DNA from: Bifidobacterium scardovii JCM 12489 = DSM 13734
GTDB taxonomy: Bacteria > Actinomycetota > Actinomycetes > Actinomycetales > Bifidobacteriaceae
Assembly (NCBI RefSeq): GCF_001042635.1
Contig: NZ_AP012331.1
Location: 2,604,001 to 2,668,000, forward strand
Direction: 5' to 3'
DNA: 64,000 nucleotides
Below the pieces are notes generated by a model. That model was given only the letters and a program-made list of their open reading frames with translations. It was not told where the DNA came from and searched no databases. Below, piece by piece: positions 42,371 through 51,656 of this stretch. The first letter of the stretch is position 1; each line of letters starts with the position of its first letter. Position numbers and translations under genes: made by a program.

Positions 42371-43561
42371 TTACAGCCCGTACACCTCGTGCGCGAACTT
42401 CTCGAGCACGGGGATCGAACGGCGCACCTTGTCGGTGTCGATGCAGTAGGCCATGCGGAAATAGCCCGGGACGCCGAAGCTGTTGGACGGCACGAGGATC
42501 AGGTCGTATTCCTTGGCCTTCATGCAGAACGCGTTCGCGTCGCCCTCCAGCGCCTTCGGGAAGATGTAGAAGGTGCCGCCCGGGCGCACCACGTCGAAGC
42601 CGATCGAGGTGAGCGCGTCGTAGAGCAGGTTCATGTTCGTCTCGTACACGCTCAGGTCGCTGGTCTCGTCGACGACCTTCGCCACGGCGAGCTGAATGCT
42701 CGAGCTCGGGCAGTTGTGGCCGGTGCCGCGGCTGATCTGGCCGCACATCGGCACGATGAGCTTCGCGTCGGTGGCGCGCGGGTTGACGGCCACGTAGCCG
42801 ATGCGCTCGCCCGGCAGGCTCAGCGACTTCGACCAGGAATAGCAGCTCAGCGTGTTGTCGTAGAACCTGCTCGGGTACGGCTGCGTGCCGCCGTCGAACA
42901 CGATCTCGCGGTACGGCTCGTCGCTGATCAGGAAGATGTCGTGGCCGTATTCGGCCTGTTTGGCGGTGAGGATGCCGGCCAGACGCTTCAGCGTCTCCTC
43001 CGAATACACCGCGCCGGAGGGGTTGTTCGGCGTGTTGATGAGCACCGTCGTCACCCCGGGGTTCATCGCGGCCTCGAACGCGGCGAAGTTGATCTGGAAG
43101 TTCTCGGTGTCGGCCGGCACGATGGTCAGCCGGGCGCCGGTGCCCGCGACATACGGCTGGTATTCGGGGAAGTACGGCGCGAAGGTGATGATCTCGTCGC
43201 CCGGCTTGGTGACCGCGCGCAGCGCGTGCGCCAGGGCGCCGGCAGCACCGGACGTCGGGAAGATGTAGTCGGCCGTGTAGTCCATGCCGAAGCGGCGGTT
43301 GAGGCTGTCGGCGATCGTGGCGCGCACGCTCGGGATGCCGAGCGACGGGCTGTAGCCGTGCAGCGCGACGGGTTCGGCGGTCCGGTACAGGTCGATCATC
43401 GCCTCGGTGAAGCTGGGCGGGCACGGCACGCTCGGATTGCCGAGCGAATAGTCGAACACGTTGTCGTAGCCGATTTCGGAGCCGCGCGCTGTCGCGTATT
43501 CGCTCAGCTCACGGATCACGGACTTGCCGCCGAGCATCGCCTTGTAGCCTTCGTTGATCAT
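42371..43561 (-). CDS. Pyridoxal-phosphate aminotransferase, class I (aspartate aminotransferase-like)
   Basis: A 396-residue fold-type I aminotransferase. FDYSLGNPSVPCPPSFTEAM and LHGYSPSLGIPSVR form the N-terminal part; TSGAAGALAHALRAV binds the cofactor phosphate; INTPNNPSGAVYS carries the conserved NNPSG; SDEPYREIVFDG supplies the Asp to the pyridine ring; the Schiff-base Lys is in YSWSKSLSLPGERIGY (about residue 238). The carboxylate-binding Arg is in GYFRMAYCID. The amino donor is not certain. The start at 43561 has GGGAGG six bases upstream. It is transcribed toward the tRNA cluster. Confidence 0.92.
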   Translation of the reverse strand: MINEGYKAMLGGKSVIRELSEYATARGSEIGYDNVFDYSLGNPSVPCPPSFTEAMIDLYRTAEPVALHGYSPSLGIPSVRATIADSLNRRFGMDYTADYIFPTSGAAGALAHALRAVTKPGDEIITFAPYFPEYQPYVAGTGARLTIVPADTENFQINFAAFEAAMNPGVTTVLINTPNNPSGAVYSEETLKRLAGILTAKQAEYGHDIFLISDEPYREIVFDGGTQPYPSRFYDNTLSCYSWSKSLSLPGERIGYVAVNPRATDAKLIVPMCGQISRGTGHNCPSSSIQLAVAKVVDETSDLSVYETNMNLLYDALTSIGFDVVRPGGTFYIFPKALEGDANAFCMKAKEYDLILVPSNSFGVPGYFRMAYCIDTDKVRRSIPVLEKFAHEVYGL

Positions 43562-43707
43562 GGGCAACCTCCCTGTTGGCATTCTCACCCTATGTCCTCG
43601 TTTCTACCACCGCCCCAGCACATTGCGCGCCCGTTCGCGCACCAGCGCATTGCGCGCCCGCTCGTACAATGGGGAGCACGACACCGGCACGCCGAAGGAG
43701 GAGCGAG

Positions 43708-44955
43708 TTGGGCAACATCACGCAGTACGCGTCACGCGAAACGCGGTCGTTCACGGATGAGCCGTTCAACGCGGTGGATGCGCTGGTGCTGGCTTCGCTC
43801 GCCTACGAGAAGATGCCGGCCACCGTGCAGACGCTCGACGACGCCACGGCGCGCTACGGCACGCTGACGGCCAGGATGCGCTCGTGGTTCTCCGGCCCGC
43901 AGGACTCCGGCGTGGTACAACAGTCTTTACAGCCCCCGCAGCCCCGGACCGGCACCCCGCACCGGCACCGCATGCGCGGGCTCCCGTTCCGCGCCCCGTT
44001 CAGCGACGTGACGCTCGGCGACGTGGCCGAGGAACTCGACCCCAAGGACTTTGACGTCGCCACCGGGCACACCGGGCTGGCCGATCCGAAACTCACCCAA
44101 CACCTGTACGAGGCCGTGGCCCGATCCCCCCGATTCGCGCCAATCCGCCTCGACGGGTACGCGGACCGTTTCAGCAGGGAGCGGCAGATGCAGTTCGCCG
44201 CGGTGACGATGCTGCTGCCCGACGGCACGCTGGCGGTCGTGTTCCGGGGCACCGACGACACTTTCGTCGGCTGGAAAGAGGACTTCAACATGGCCTTCCA
44301 GTACCCGGTCCCGGCCCAGCACGCCGCCGCTGAGTACGTGAACGGGGTCGCGTGCCTGTGGCGCGGCCCCCTGGTGCTGCTCGGCCATTCCAAAGGCGGC
44401 AATCTGGCCGTGTACGCCGCGCTCAACGCGCCGGAGAAGGTCGCCGAGCGCATCACGAAGGTGTATTCGCTGGACGGCCCGGGCTTCCCGTCATCGGTGG
44501 TGAACAGCCCGGCGTATGCGGCCATGATGGACCGCATCGAGAAGATCGTGCCGGATTCGTCGATCGTCGGCATGATCTTCGAGACCCCCGAGCCGTGCCG
44601 CGTGGTGCGCTCCGACCAGCAGGGGCCGATGCAGCATCTGGCGTTCTCGTGGCAGGTGAACGGCGACGACTTCGACTATCTGTCCGAAGTGGCGCACAGC
44701 TCGCAGCTGTTCAACCAGTCGCTGAACAGCTGGCTGGAGTCGATGAGCACCGAGCAGCGCGAGCGCACGGTCGACGCGCTGTTCTCGATCCTGCACGCCA
44801 GCAACACCGACAGCATCTCCGGCCTGATGAACGCCGGTCTGAAAGCCGTGCCGAATATGATCGGCACCTTCGTCGGCCTGTCGGACGAGGATCGCCGGCA
44901 TCTGCTGGAGGCCGTGAATCTGTTCGTATCGGCGTCGCTGGCCCGCCGGCGATAA
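43708..44955 (+). CDS. DUF2974 (Mbeg1-like) lipase-fold protein
   Basis: A 415-residue protein of the DUF2974 family, alpha/beta hydrolases related to lipases. TEEPFNAVDALVL-type start, then RQMQFAAVTMLLPDGTLAVV with VFRGTDDTFVGWKEDFNMAF, and the nucleophile elbow LLGHSKGGNLAVYAAL (about residues 229-244), followed by VYSLDGPGFPSSVV. The start codon is TTG, set by GAAGGAGGAG six bases upstream. The enzyme activity is not established. A run of nine Cs follows its stop. Confidence 0.85.
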   Translation: MGNITQYASRETRSFTDEPFNAVDALVLASLAYEKMPATVQTLDDATARYGTLTARMRSWFSGPQDSGVVQQSLQPPQPRTGTPHRHRMRGLPFRAPFSDVTLGDVAEELDPKDFDVATGHTGLADPKLTQHLYEAVARSPRFAPIRLDGYADRFSRERQMQFAAVTMLLPDGTLAVVFRGTDDTFVGWKEDFNMAFQYPVPAQHAAAEYVNGVACLWRGPLVLLGHSKGGNLAVYAALNAPEKVAERITKVYSLDGPGFPSSVVNSPAYAAMMDRIEKIVPDSSIVGMIFETPEPCRVVRSDQQGPMQHLAFSWQVNGDDFDYLSEVAHSSQLFNQSLNSWLESMSTEQRERTVDALFSILHASNTDSISGLMNAGLKAVPNMIGTFVGLSDEDRRHLLEAVNLFVSASLARRR

Positions 44956-45003
44956 TCCCCCCCCCATCGCGAAACGGGCACCCACCCGATGATGCTAGGC
45001 ACG

Positions 45004-45031
45004 TTGTCCAATAAAAAACGATAATGGACAA
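45004..45031. promoter_or_regulatory. Inverted repeat upstream of the first TetR gene
   Basis: TTGTCCA (45004-45010) and TGGACAA (45025-45031) are separated by 14 AT-rich bases, 50 bases before the regulator gene. A likely autoregulatory operator. Confidence 0.45.
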
Positions 45032-45080
45032 ATAGCCCAGTACCGCCGCCTGCCGCAGCGCCAACGAAAGAGAGGCCACC

Positions 45081-45776
45081 ATGCCACGCCCACGCCGAGA
45101 TTCGGAGATCCTGCCGGCCAAGGAGCGCATGGAAAACGCGTTCTGGGAGCTGCTCGCCGATCGCGAGTACCGCAAGATCACCGTCACCGACATCGTGCGC
45201 GCCGCCGACGTCAACCGCAACTCGTTCTACTACCATTACAGCGGGCTGCCGGAACTCGCCGACTCGGCCATCATGCATACGGTGCAGAACACGCATCTGG
45301 CCTTCCCCACGCCGAACTCCGATCCGGATGAGATGTGGCGCAAGAACGTGATCACCATGCTGCGCACGTCCGGGCCGCGCGAGCGTCTGGACCGTCTCGC
45401 CCTGCTCGCCGGCCCGCACAGCTCGCCGGCGCTCATCGACTCGCTGCGCGACTTCGGCCGTCTCACCATGATCAGCACGCTGCAGCTCGACCCAGATCAC
45501 CTCGACCTGAAAACCGATCTGATGCTCGACTTCACGGTCGGCGGCATGCTGAGCGTGCTGCGCCGCTGGCCCGAACTGAGCAACAGCATCGAGTTGGAGG
45601 ACCTGCTCAAGGAGGATGTGGCCGTACTGGCGATGGGTCTGTACCTGTCGATGTCGAAAACCGACATGCGCGGCTACTGGCACCGCATCTTCCGCGACGA
45701 TGTGCGGGAGATCGGCGGAAGCGACGGAAGCGACGGACAGGGGTCGCCCGACGAGGGCACCGGCCGCAGCGAATAA
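45081..45776 (+). CDS. TetR/AcrR family transcriptional regulator
   Basis: A 231-residue regulator. The N-terminal helix-turn-helix is ILPAKERMENAFWELLADRE followed by YRKITVTDIVRAADVNRNSF, YYHYSG (about residues 10-56). The ligand domain has no recognised sequence and ends in an acidic Gly/Ser tail. An inverted repeat lies upstream of its ATG; AGAGAGG precedes the start. It is flanked by the DUF2974 gene and an MscS channel on the same strand, either of which could be a target. Confidence 0.88.
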   Translation: MPRPRRDSEILPAKERMENAFWELLADREYRKITVTDIVRAADVNRNSFYYHYSGLPELADSAIMHTVQNTHLAFPTPNSDPDEMWRKNVITMLRTSGPRERLDRLALLAGPHSSPALIDSLRDFGRLTMISTLQLDPDHLDLKTDLMLDFTVGGMLSVLRRWPELSNSIELEDLLKEDVAVLAMGLYLSMSKTDMRGYWHRIFRDDVREIGGSDGSDGQGSPDEGTGRSE

Positions 45777-45949
45777 CGGGCGACCCGCTCCGGGCGGTCC
45801 GCGCCGCGCCGCCAAGCCAGCCCCTTCCGGTTTCCCCGGATCATCCGGGGGAATTCCCAGCGCGCACGGGCCCGCCACGGACCAGCCGCTGGGTAGGATG
45901 GGATCGGACCAGACCAACCCCGGAACCGATCAGGAGTGATACGGCTGAT

Positions 45950-46723
45950 ATGGACGCGATACTGCAGTGGTTCGGCGCGAACGCCGGCAAGATCATCTTT
46001 CTCACGATAACGCTCGTGGCGGCGGCGCTGATCACCAAGGCGCTCAGCGGCCTGCTGCGGCGGGTGCTGGACAGCACCAATATGCCAAGCGCCTCGATCT
46101 TCATCAACATCATGCGCGTGCTGGTCTGGGTCGTCGCGGTGGCGATCGTGCTCAAACCGGTGTTCGGCATCGACCCGACCACGCTGATGACGGCGCTCGG
46201 CGTCGGCGGCATCGCCGTGTCGCTGGGCCTGAAGGACACGATAGCGAATGTGATCGGCGGCTTCGGCCTCATGCTCGGCAGGGTGATCCAGCCGGGCGAT
46301 CTGGTGACCGTCTCCGGCACAACCGGCGTGGTCAAGGACATCACCTGGCGGCAGACCGTGGTGCGCGAGCGCAGCGGCAACGAGATGGTGATTCCCAATT
46401 CGGTGCTCAACACCGCCTCGCTGGAACGGCTGACGCCGGGCAACGAGGGACTGGTCAGCGTGCGGTTCACCGCGAAGGGCGGCGGCGACACCGACCTGAT
46501 CTCGCGGCGGATCATCGCGCGCGTGCAGGAGGCGACCTCCGAATTCGCCGAACCGGGTTCGACCCCGTTGGTCAAATTCACCGGATTCTCGCCGTACGGC
46601 ATCGAAGGCGAGGTGCTCATCTTCGCCAAGCCCGGCGTCTTCCTGTCCACGGTGCGCGATGCGGCCGTGCGCGCACTGGCCGACGCCGACTACCTCGAAC
46701 AGCGGGCCGCGATCGGCGCGTAG
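45950..46723 (+). CDS. Small-conductance mechanosensitive channel (MscS family)
   Basis: A 257-residue MscS channel that opens under membrane tension to release solutes in hypo-osmotic shock. Three N-terminal helices (about 10-30, 50-70, 78-105), the last the pore helix with LGVGGIAVSLGLKDTIANVI, then the beta domain GRVIQPGDLVTVSGTTGVVK and VIPNSVLNTASLERLTPGN, and the C-terminal alpha/beta domain. It is a minimal MscS, with no extra N-terminal helices. AGGAG lies about 13 bases before the ATG. Confidence 0.92.
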   Translation: MDAILQWFGANAGKIIFLTITLVAAALITKALSGLLRRVLDSTNMPSASIFINIMRVLVWVVAVAIVLKPVFGIDPTTLMTALGVGGIAVSLGLKDTIANVIGGFGLMLGRVIQPGDLVTVSGTTGVVKDITWRQTVVRERSGNEMVIPNSVLNTASLERLTPGNEGLVSVRFTAKGGGDTDLISRRIIARVQEATSEFAEPGSTPLVKFTGFSPYGIEGEVLIFAKPGVFLSTVRDAAVRALADADYLEQRAAIGA

Positions 46724-46762
46724 CCGATCGCGGCCAGTCGTTGGCCAGTGGCCAGTGGCCGG

Positions 46763-47995
46763 TCAGACGGCGAGCGCGGGGATCGGCCGGGGCGCGACGA
46801 TCACGTCGGAGCCGATGGCCAGGCCGGCCGGCAGCTCGTTGGCCGGCAGCTGCACGGTGACCTTCGGCTGCTCGCCGTCGTTCCGCCGCAGCCAGTGCGC
46901 CGAGGAGAGCGCCACGTCGACGCGCACCAGCGCGCCGAGGAAGTGGATCACCTCGACGCGCGCACGCTCCCCGACGCCCGAGGCGCCGCCCGAGGCCGCG
47001 GCGGAGGCGTCCGCGGCCTGCAGCGTCAGGTTTTCGGGGCGCACCAGCACGGTGGCGTCGTCCCCTCGCCTGGACCCTTCCAGCAGGGGCACGCGGCGGC
47101 CGAACACCATGGCCTCCTTGCCGTCGGACATGCCCGGCAGACGGTTCGTCAGGCCGATGAACGTGGCCACGTATTCGGTGGCCGGCTTGCGGTACAGGGT
47201 CTGCGGGGCGGCGATCTGCTCGATGCGCCCGTGGTTCATCACGCCGATGCGGTCGGCCACGGCGAGCGCCTCCTCCTGATCGTGCGTGACGAACACGGTG
47301 GTGGTGCCAGTGCCGAGCTGGATGCGGCGGATCTCGTCGCGCAGCTGCACACGCACCTTCGCGTCCAAGGCGGACAGCGGCTCATCCAGCAGCAGCACGC
47401 GCGGCGACACCGCGAGCGCGCGGGCCAGGGCCACGCGCTGCTGCTGGCCGCCCGACATCTGCTGGGTGAACTTGCCGGCCTGATCGACCAGCCCAACCAG
47501 TTCGAGCTTCTCCATGGCGATCCGGCGCCGGTCGGATTTGCCGACGCCATGCACCTCGAGGCCGAATTCGACGTTCTGCAGCGCGGTCATGTGCGGGAAC
47601 AGCGAGTACGCCTGGAACACCATCGCCATATTGCGCTTGTTGACCGGCACGCCGGTCACGTCCTGGCCGCCGACGATGATGCGGCCCGACTGGATGTCCT
47701 CGAGGCCGGCGAGCGAGCGCAGCGCGGTCGACTTGCCGCAGCCGGAGCCGCCGAGCAGCACGACCATCTCGCCGGGCTTGATGTCGAGGTTGAAGTCGTC
47801 GAGCGCCTTGAACGACGCCCCGGGGTAGATCTTGTCGACGTTCTGCATCTGGATGCCGCCGCGCCCGGACGAATCCCTGAGCACGGCCTTGGCGGCCTCG
47901 GTGACGGAACCGGTAGCGGAACCGCCGTGCCGCGCGCCGGAACGGAACGATTCGGCGGCCGACGCGACGGCGGCTTTCTGGTCGGCGATGGTCAT
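46763..47995 (-). CDS. ABC importer ATPase (PotA/FbpC-like)
   Basis: A 410-residue ATPase of the class that drives iron, polyamine, thiamine or phosphonate uptake. Walker A LLGGSGCGKSTALRSL (about residues 80-95), Q-loop MVFQAYSLFPHM, signature MSGGQQQRVALARALA, Walker B LLLDEPLSALDAKVR, switch VFVTHDQEEALA. A TOBE-type domain follows (about 300-410). The first 48 residues are an extra Ala/Ser-rich tail. Its start overlaps the upstream permease stop by four bases (ATGA), so translation is coupled. Last gene of the four-gene importer. Confidence 0.92.
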   Translation of the reverse strand: MTIADQKAAVASAAESFRSGARHGGSATGSVTEAAKAVLRDSSGRGGIQMQNVDKIYPGASFKALDDFNLDIKPGEMVVLLGGSGCGKSTALRSLAGLEDIQSGRIIVGGQDVTGVPVNKRNMAMVFQAYSLFPHMTALQNVEFGLEVHGVGKSDRRRIAMEKLELVGLVDQAGKFTQQMSGGQQQRVALARALAVSPRVLLLDEPLSALDAKVRVQLRDEIRRIQLGTGTTTVFVTHDQEEALAVADRIGVMNHGRIEQIAAPQTLYRKPATEYVATFIGLTNRLPGMSDGKEAMVFGRRVPLLEGSRRGDDATVLVRPENLTLQAADASAAASGGASGVGERARVEVIHFLGALVRVDVALSSAHWLRRNDGEQPKVTVQLPANELPAGLAIGSDVIVAPRPIPALAV

Positions 47996-48906
47996 TGTGT
48001 GCCTTCCTTACGGTTGCGCATCGCATTGGAGATAAGATCCAAGGCCACCAGCAGAATCACGCCGAAGAGCAATGCGAGCAACGACATGGCGGTGGAGATC
48101 TGGGAATTGGACTGGCCGATCTGGAACAGCGCGACCTGCAGGTTCATGCGGCCGAGCAACGAGGCGACCGTGTATTCGCCCAGCACCACGGCGATGGAGA
48201 TGAACGAGGCCGACAGGATCGACTGCCACAGATTCGGGATGATCACGCGGAAGAACACGCGCGGCCACGAGGCGCCGAGCGAGCGCGAGGCCTCGCACAG
48301 CGTCTTCACGTCGATGGAGTTCAGCCCGACCGCGATCGCGCGGAAGGCGAACGGCATAACCAGAATCACGTAGGCGAAGCACAGCCAGATCGGATCGGTG
48401 CTCAGCACGTCGGCGCTCAGCCAGCGGTAGATCGGCCCGAGCCCGACGACGAGTACGATCGCGGGGATCGTCAGGGGCAGGGTCGCCACCCATTCGATCG
48501 CCCGCTCCAGCTGACGAGACCGGATGTGCACGATCACCATGGTCGGCACCATGAGCAGCAGCATGATCACGACGGTCACCGCGCACAGGCCGAGCGACGA
48601 GCCGAGGCCCTGCCAGAGCACGGCCATGTCGGTGCCCATCGCCTCGCCGTTGCCGGTGAAGATCGCCTGCCATGCGGCGAGACTCCACTTGCCGGACAGC
48701 GGGTGACGCACGGTGAACAGCAGCATCGACAGCAAGGGCAGGAACAGGAACAGCAGCGTGACGGTGAGGATCACCGCCTTGATCTCGCCCTGCCGGCGCA
48801 CGCGGCGGGCGCGCAGCTGCGGAGGCTTGGGGGCGCCGGCCTGCAGCGGGGTCAGGGTTTCGCCGGATTCGTTGACGACTCCGGCATCGTTGATGATCAC
48901 TGCCAT
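47992..48906 (-). CDS. ABC importer permease, second
   Basis: A 304-residue permease with a 35-residue N-terminal tail and six helices. The cytoplasmic coupling loop is EASRSLGASWPRVFFRVIIP, the EAA motif that contacts the ATPase. The start at 48906 overlaps the preceding permease by ten bases. The much longer open frame upstream is a shadow of the first permease. It belongs to the binding-protein-dependent PotB/PotC-like family. Confidence 0.9.
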   Translation of the reverse strand: MAVIINDAGVVNESGETLTPLQAGAPKPPQLRARRVRRQGEIKAVILTVTLLFLFLPLLSMLLFTVRHPLSGKWSLAAWQAIFTGNGEAMGTDMAVLWQGLGSSLGLCAVTVVIMLLLMVPTMVIVHIRSRQLERAIEWVATLPLTIPAIVLVVGLGPIYRWLSADVLSTDPIWLCFAYVILVMPFAFRAIAVGLNSIDVKTLCEASRSLGASWPRVFFRVIIPNLWQSILSASFISIAVVLGEYTVASLLGRMNLQVALFQIGQSNSQISTAMSLLALLFGVILLVALDLISNAMRNRKEGTQ

Positions 48907-49826
48907 CGTCCGGCCCTCTTTTCCACGGCGTGGCTGATCATCATGACGATCGCCACGACCACGATCATCGCGAACGCGAGCACCTGGGCGAAGCCCTGCT
49001 GGTTCGGGTCCATTTCGTTGCGCATCGCGCCCTGGATCATCAGCGGCACGAGGATCGAGCGCTGGGAGAAGAGCGCGGCGGCGGTCGCGTACGCGGAGAA
49101 CGCGCTGGCGAACAGCAGCAGGAACGAGGAGATGAAGCGCGGCGCGAGGATCGGGCCGGCCACACGCGTCCAGTACTGCCAGGTGTTGCCGCCCAGGCTT
49201 TCGGTGGCCTCGCGCCATTGCGGGCGGATCGAATCGACCGCCGGCAGGAAGATGATGATCATCAGCGGGATCTGGAAGTAGCAGTAGACGGTGACCAGAC
49301 CCGGCAGGGAGCTGAGCCAGTTCGGGTTCAGCGTGTAGTCGAACAGCGTCTTGATGAGCATCGTGCCGACGCCGTTGATGCCGAGCGTGGCGATGAACGC
49401 AAACGCGAGCATCACGCCGCCGAACTGGGCGAGCACCGAGGAGACGGCCGACACCATGCGGCGCAGCAGGCCGTTGGGCTTCGAGCCGATCACCAGAGCG
49501 TAGGAGGCGAGCGCGCCGGCGACCGCGCCGATCAAGGCGGAGGCGAGCGAGACGACCAGCGACGTGACGAAGCTGGAGATCGTGTTCGGCTCGAGCAGTT
49601 TGGCGAAATTGGCGAGGGTGAAGCCGCCGGAGGCCGAGGTGAACGCGCCGAACACCACGATCAGGGTCGGGGCGAGCAGAAAGCAGGCGGTGTAGGCGAA
49701 GAACGGGATGGTCACGCCGATGGTGCCCAGCGCCTTGCGATGCGCCGAGATCGCGGGGGAAGACGCGGCGCGCCCGCGGTTGACGCGGGCGGCCGGAGAT
49801 GATGGTGCAGATGCTGCACTACTCAT
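48897..49826 (-). CDS. ABC importer permease, first
   Basis: A 309-residue permease with six helices; the coupling loop is EATESLGGNTWQYWTRVAGP. The first helix starts near residue 38, GVTIPFFAYTACFLLAPTLI. Together with the second permease it forms the membrane pair of the importer. No clear ribosome binding site is seen before the ATG at 49826; the binding-protein gene ends 36 bases upstream, so it is probably translated from the same message. Confidence 0.88.
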   Translation of the reverse strand: MSSAASAPSSPAARVNRGRAASSPAISAHRKALGTIGVTIPFFAYTACFLLAPTLIVVFGAFTSASGGFTLANFAKLLEPNTISSFVTSLVVSLASALIGAVAGALASYALVIGSKPNGLLRRMVSAVSSVLAQFGGVMLAFAFIATLGINGVGTMLIKTLFDYTLNPNWLSSLPGLVTVYCYFQIPLMIIIFLPAVDSIRPQWREATESLGGNTWQYWTRVAGPILAPRFISSFLLLFASAFSAYATAAALFSQRSILVPLMIQGAMRNEMDPNQQGFAQVLAFAMIVVVAIVMMISHAVEKRAGRWQ

Positions 49827-49862
49827 GATGGTGTTTTCGATTCGGGTTCGACCGGTGCGCGA

Positions 49863-51032
49863 TCAGTTGCCGATCGTGGAGTCCCAGTTGTTCTGCAGCC
49901 ATTCGGTGATCTTGGCCGCCTGCTCGCTGGTGGCGTTGATCGGGTCGCCCTCGAGCTTGACGGACTTGGCGAGCGTGTCCTTGTCGACCGTGCCGTCCTG
50001 CTGCATCGCGTCGAGCAGCACCGGGGTGGCGCCGCCCTTGAGCCACAGGTTCTGGGCGTCGGCGGAGTACAGGTACTCCTCCCACAGACGGGCGGCCGCC
50101 GGGTGCGGGGCGTCCTTGTTGATGGCCTGGTTGTAGTAGCTCACGACCTGGGCCTTCGGGAAGGTCTTGTACTGCCAGTTCACGCCCTGTTCCTTGAGGG
50201 AGGACTGGTAGGAGGCCTGGTTGTAGCTCCAGTCGAACACGACGCCGGTCTGGCCGGAGTCGATGGTGGCGTTGGTCACGTCGATCTGGGTAAGGTTGCC
50301 GGCGTCCTTGAGCTTCTTGAAGAAGTCGAGGCTGGGCTGGGTGTTGTCGAGGTCGCCGCCGGACAGAGCGTTGACCATAAGGAAGCCGTTGAACGCGGAA
50401 CCGGCCTCGGCGGGCTTGCCGTTGAGCGCGACGGTGCCGGCGAACTTCGGGTCGAGCAGATCGTCGAGCGAGGAGATGTCGCCGTACTTGCCCTTGTTCC
50501 AGCCGATCGCCATGATGCCGGTGTAGTCGGCGTAGTACAGGCCGTCGGCGTTCTTGGCGCTCTCGGGGATCGAATCCCACGCCTGCACCTTGTACGGGGC
50601 GAAGTAGTCGGTGCTCGAGTCGGCCACGGACAGGCCCAGGTCGAACACGTCGGGGGCGGCGTCGGTGCCCTTGTTGGTCTTGGCCGCGTCGACCTCCTCC
50701 TTGGAGGAGGCGTTCGGGTTGAGCTCGGTGATCTTGATCTCCGGGTACTTCTTCTTGAAGCCGTCGATGACCTCGCCGTAGTTCGACCAGTCGTGCGGCA
50801 GGGCGATGACGTTGAGCGCGCCTTCTTCCTTGGCGGCCTTCTCCAGATCCGCCATCGTGCCGAAGTCGGCGAGCGAGGTGGCGGCCGCGGACTTCTCGTT
50901 CACCTTCACGGCCTTGCCGGAGGCGGAGTCGCCGCTGGCCGCGGTGCCGCCGCTGCCCGAACCGCAGGCGGCCATCGACAGGGCGAGAACGGCGGCAAGG
51001 GAGCCGGCCGCAAGCTTCTGCAGGGAATTCAT
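49863..51032 (-). CDS. ABC importer substrate-binding lipoprotein
   Basis: A 389-residue periplasmic-type binding lipoprotein. The signal peptide ends in a lipobox, ALSMAACGSGS (Cys at about residue 23). The mature protein is of the SBP type used for iron, polyamines, thiamine or phosphonates, with EEGALNVIALPHDWSNYGEV and DAAPDVFDLGLS (about 65-140). The exact ligand is not readable. The start at 51032 has AAAGGA nine bases upstream. It heads a four-gene operon (binding protein, two permeases, ATPase). Confidence 0.9.
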   Translation of the reverse strand: MNSLQKLAAGSLAAVLALSMAACGSGSGGTAASGDSASGKAVKVNEKSAAATSLADFGTMADLEKAAKEEGALNVIALPHDWSNYGEVIDGFKKKYPEIKITELNPNASSKEEVDAAKTNKGTDAAPDVFDLGLSVADSSTDYFAPYKVQAWDSIPESAKNADGLYYADYTGIMAIGWNKGKYGDISSLDDLLDPKFAGTVALNGKPAEAGSAFNGFLMVNALSGGDLDNTQPSLDFFKKLKDAGNLTQIDVTNATIDSGQTGVVFDWSYNQASYQSSLKEQGVNWQYKTFPKAQVVSYYNQAINKDAPHPAAARLWEEYLYSADAQNLWLKGGATPVLLDAMQQDGTVDKDTLAKSVKLEGDPINATSEQAAKITEWLQNNWDSTIGN

Positions 51033-51656
51033 CAGGATTATTCCTTTCCTCATATGCTACGGATGCGGGCCATGCCGCGACTTGGTCCCGCGCCGTGCCC
51101 GGCGTGGGACCGTCCGGTTCCCTGCAGTGCATCCGGATCGCCCCGTCGGCCCATTCCGTCCGTCCGATCCCTCACGCCGATTCATCGGCCTGATCCGCCG
51201 AACCGCTCCAACAAGCCGATTCATCGTTCCGTTGCGCAGGAGGCGCCGGCCCCGGGAAGAGTCCCGGGCATGCCGCGGCGCCCGCACATCCAAGAATCGA
51301 GGCTACGGGTGCGAGTTAACGCGACTCTGGACGCGGGATGAACAGTATCTTGTCTTTTGAGGATCCCATATGAACAATGGTGAACTGCCGCTGAACCGCC
51401 TGCTGGCGTGGAAAGCGCGTGGGTAACAGAGCGGTTCTCGGACACTTTCAACGCGTATGAGGCCTCCGGCGTAGAAACCGGTTGGGTAACAGAGTGGTTC
51501 TCGGACGTTCTCTACGCTAAAACACCTTGGAACGTCGAAAAAGTTTGGGTAACAAACTGGTTCTCGGACACTTTCAACGCCGAGACGCCTTATAGCGTCG
51601 AAAACGTCCGAGTAACGACGTTGGTACTCGGACGTTTTCAACGCCGGACACCGCTC
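51033..51656. other. Long intergenic region between ddl and the ABC importer
   Basis: Part nearest 51033 should hold the importer promoter; a TAGCAT hexamer is present but the -35 is unclear. GGTCCCGCGCC / GGCGTGGGACC forms a hairpin (about 51082-51111). From 51406 to 51644 lies the 63-bp hairpin array (separate entry). Open frames over the array on both strands reflect the repeat period being a multiple of three. Confidence 0.55.
51406..51644. repeat. Array of four 63-bp hairpin repeats
   Basis: Four units start at 51406, 51469, 51532 and 51595, each exactly 63 bases apart. Each unit is an imperfect inverted repeat of about 22 bases: one arm resembles GCGTCGAAAACGTCCGAGTA, then a 5-6 base loop, then the inverse, GGTTCTCGGACACTTTCAAC. 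Units are joined by 14-base spacers of differing sequence. The array ends 12 bases before the ddl stop. The units differ at many positions but keep the pairing, so the hairpin seems to be what is conserved. Confidence 0.85.

Noticed and set aside
51033..51405. Thiamine or other riboswitch before the ABC importer
   Set aside because: I looked for TPP and similar conserved cores on the minus strand and saw none; the hairpin at about 51082 is a plain stem.
51406..51644. CRISPR array
   Set aside because: The repeats are long imperfect hairpins with 14-base joints, not identical repeats with unique spacers of about 30 bases, and no cas gene is nearby.
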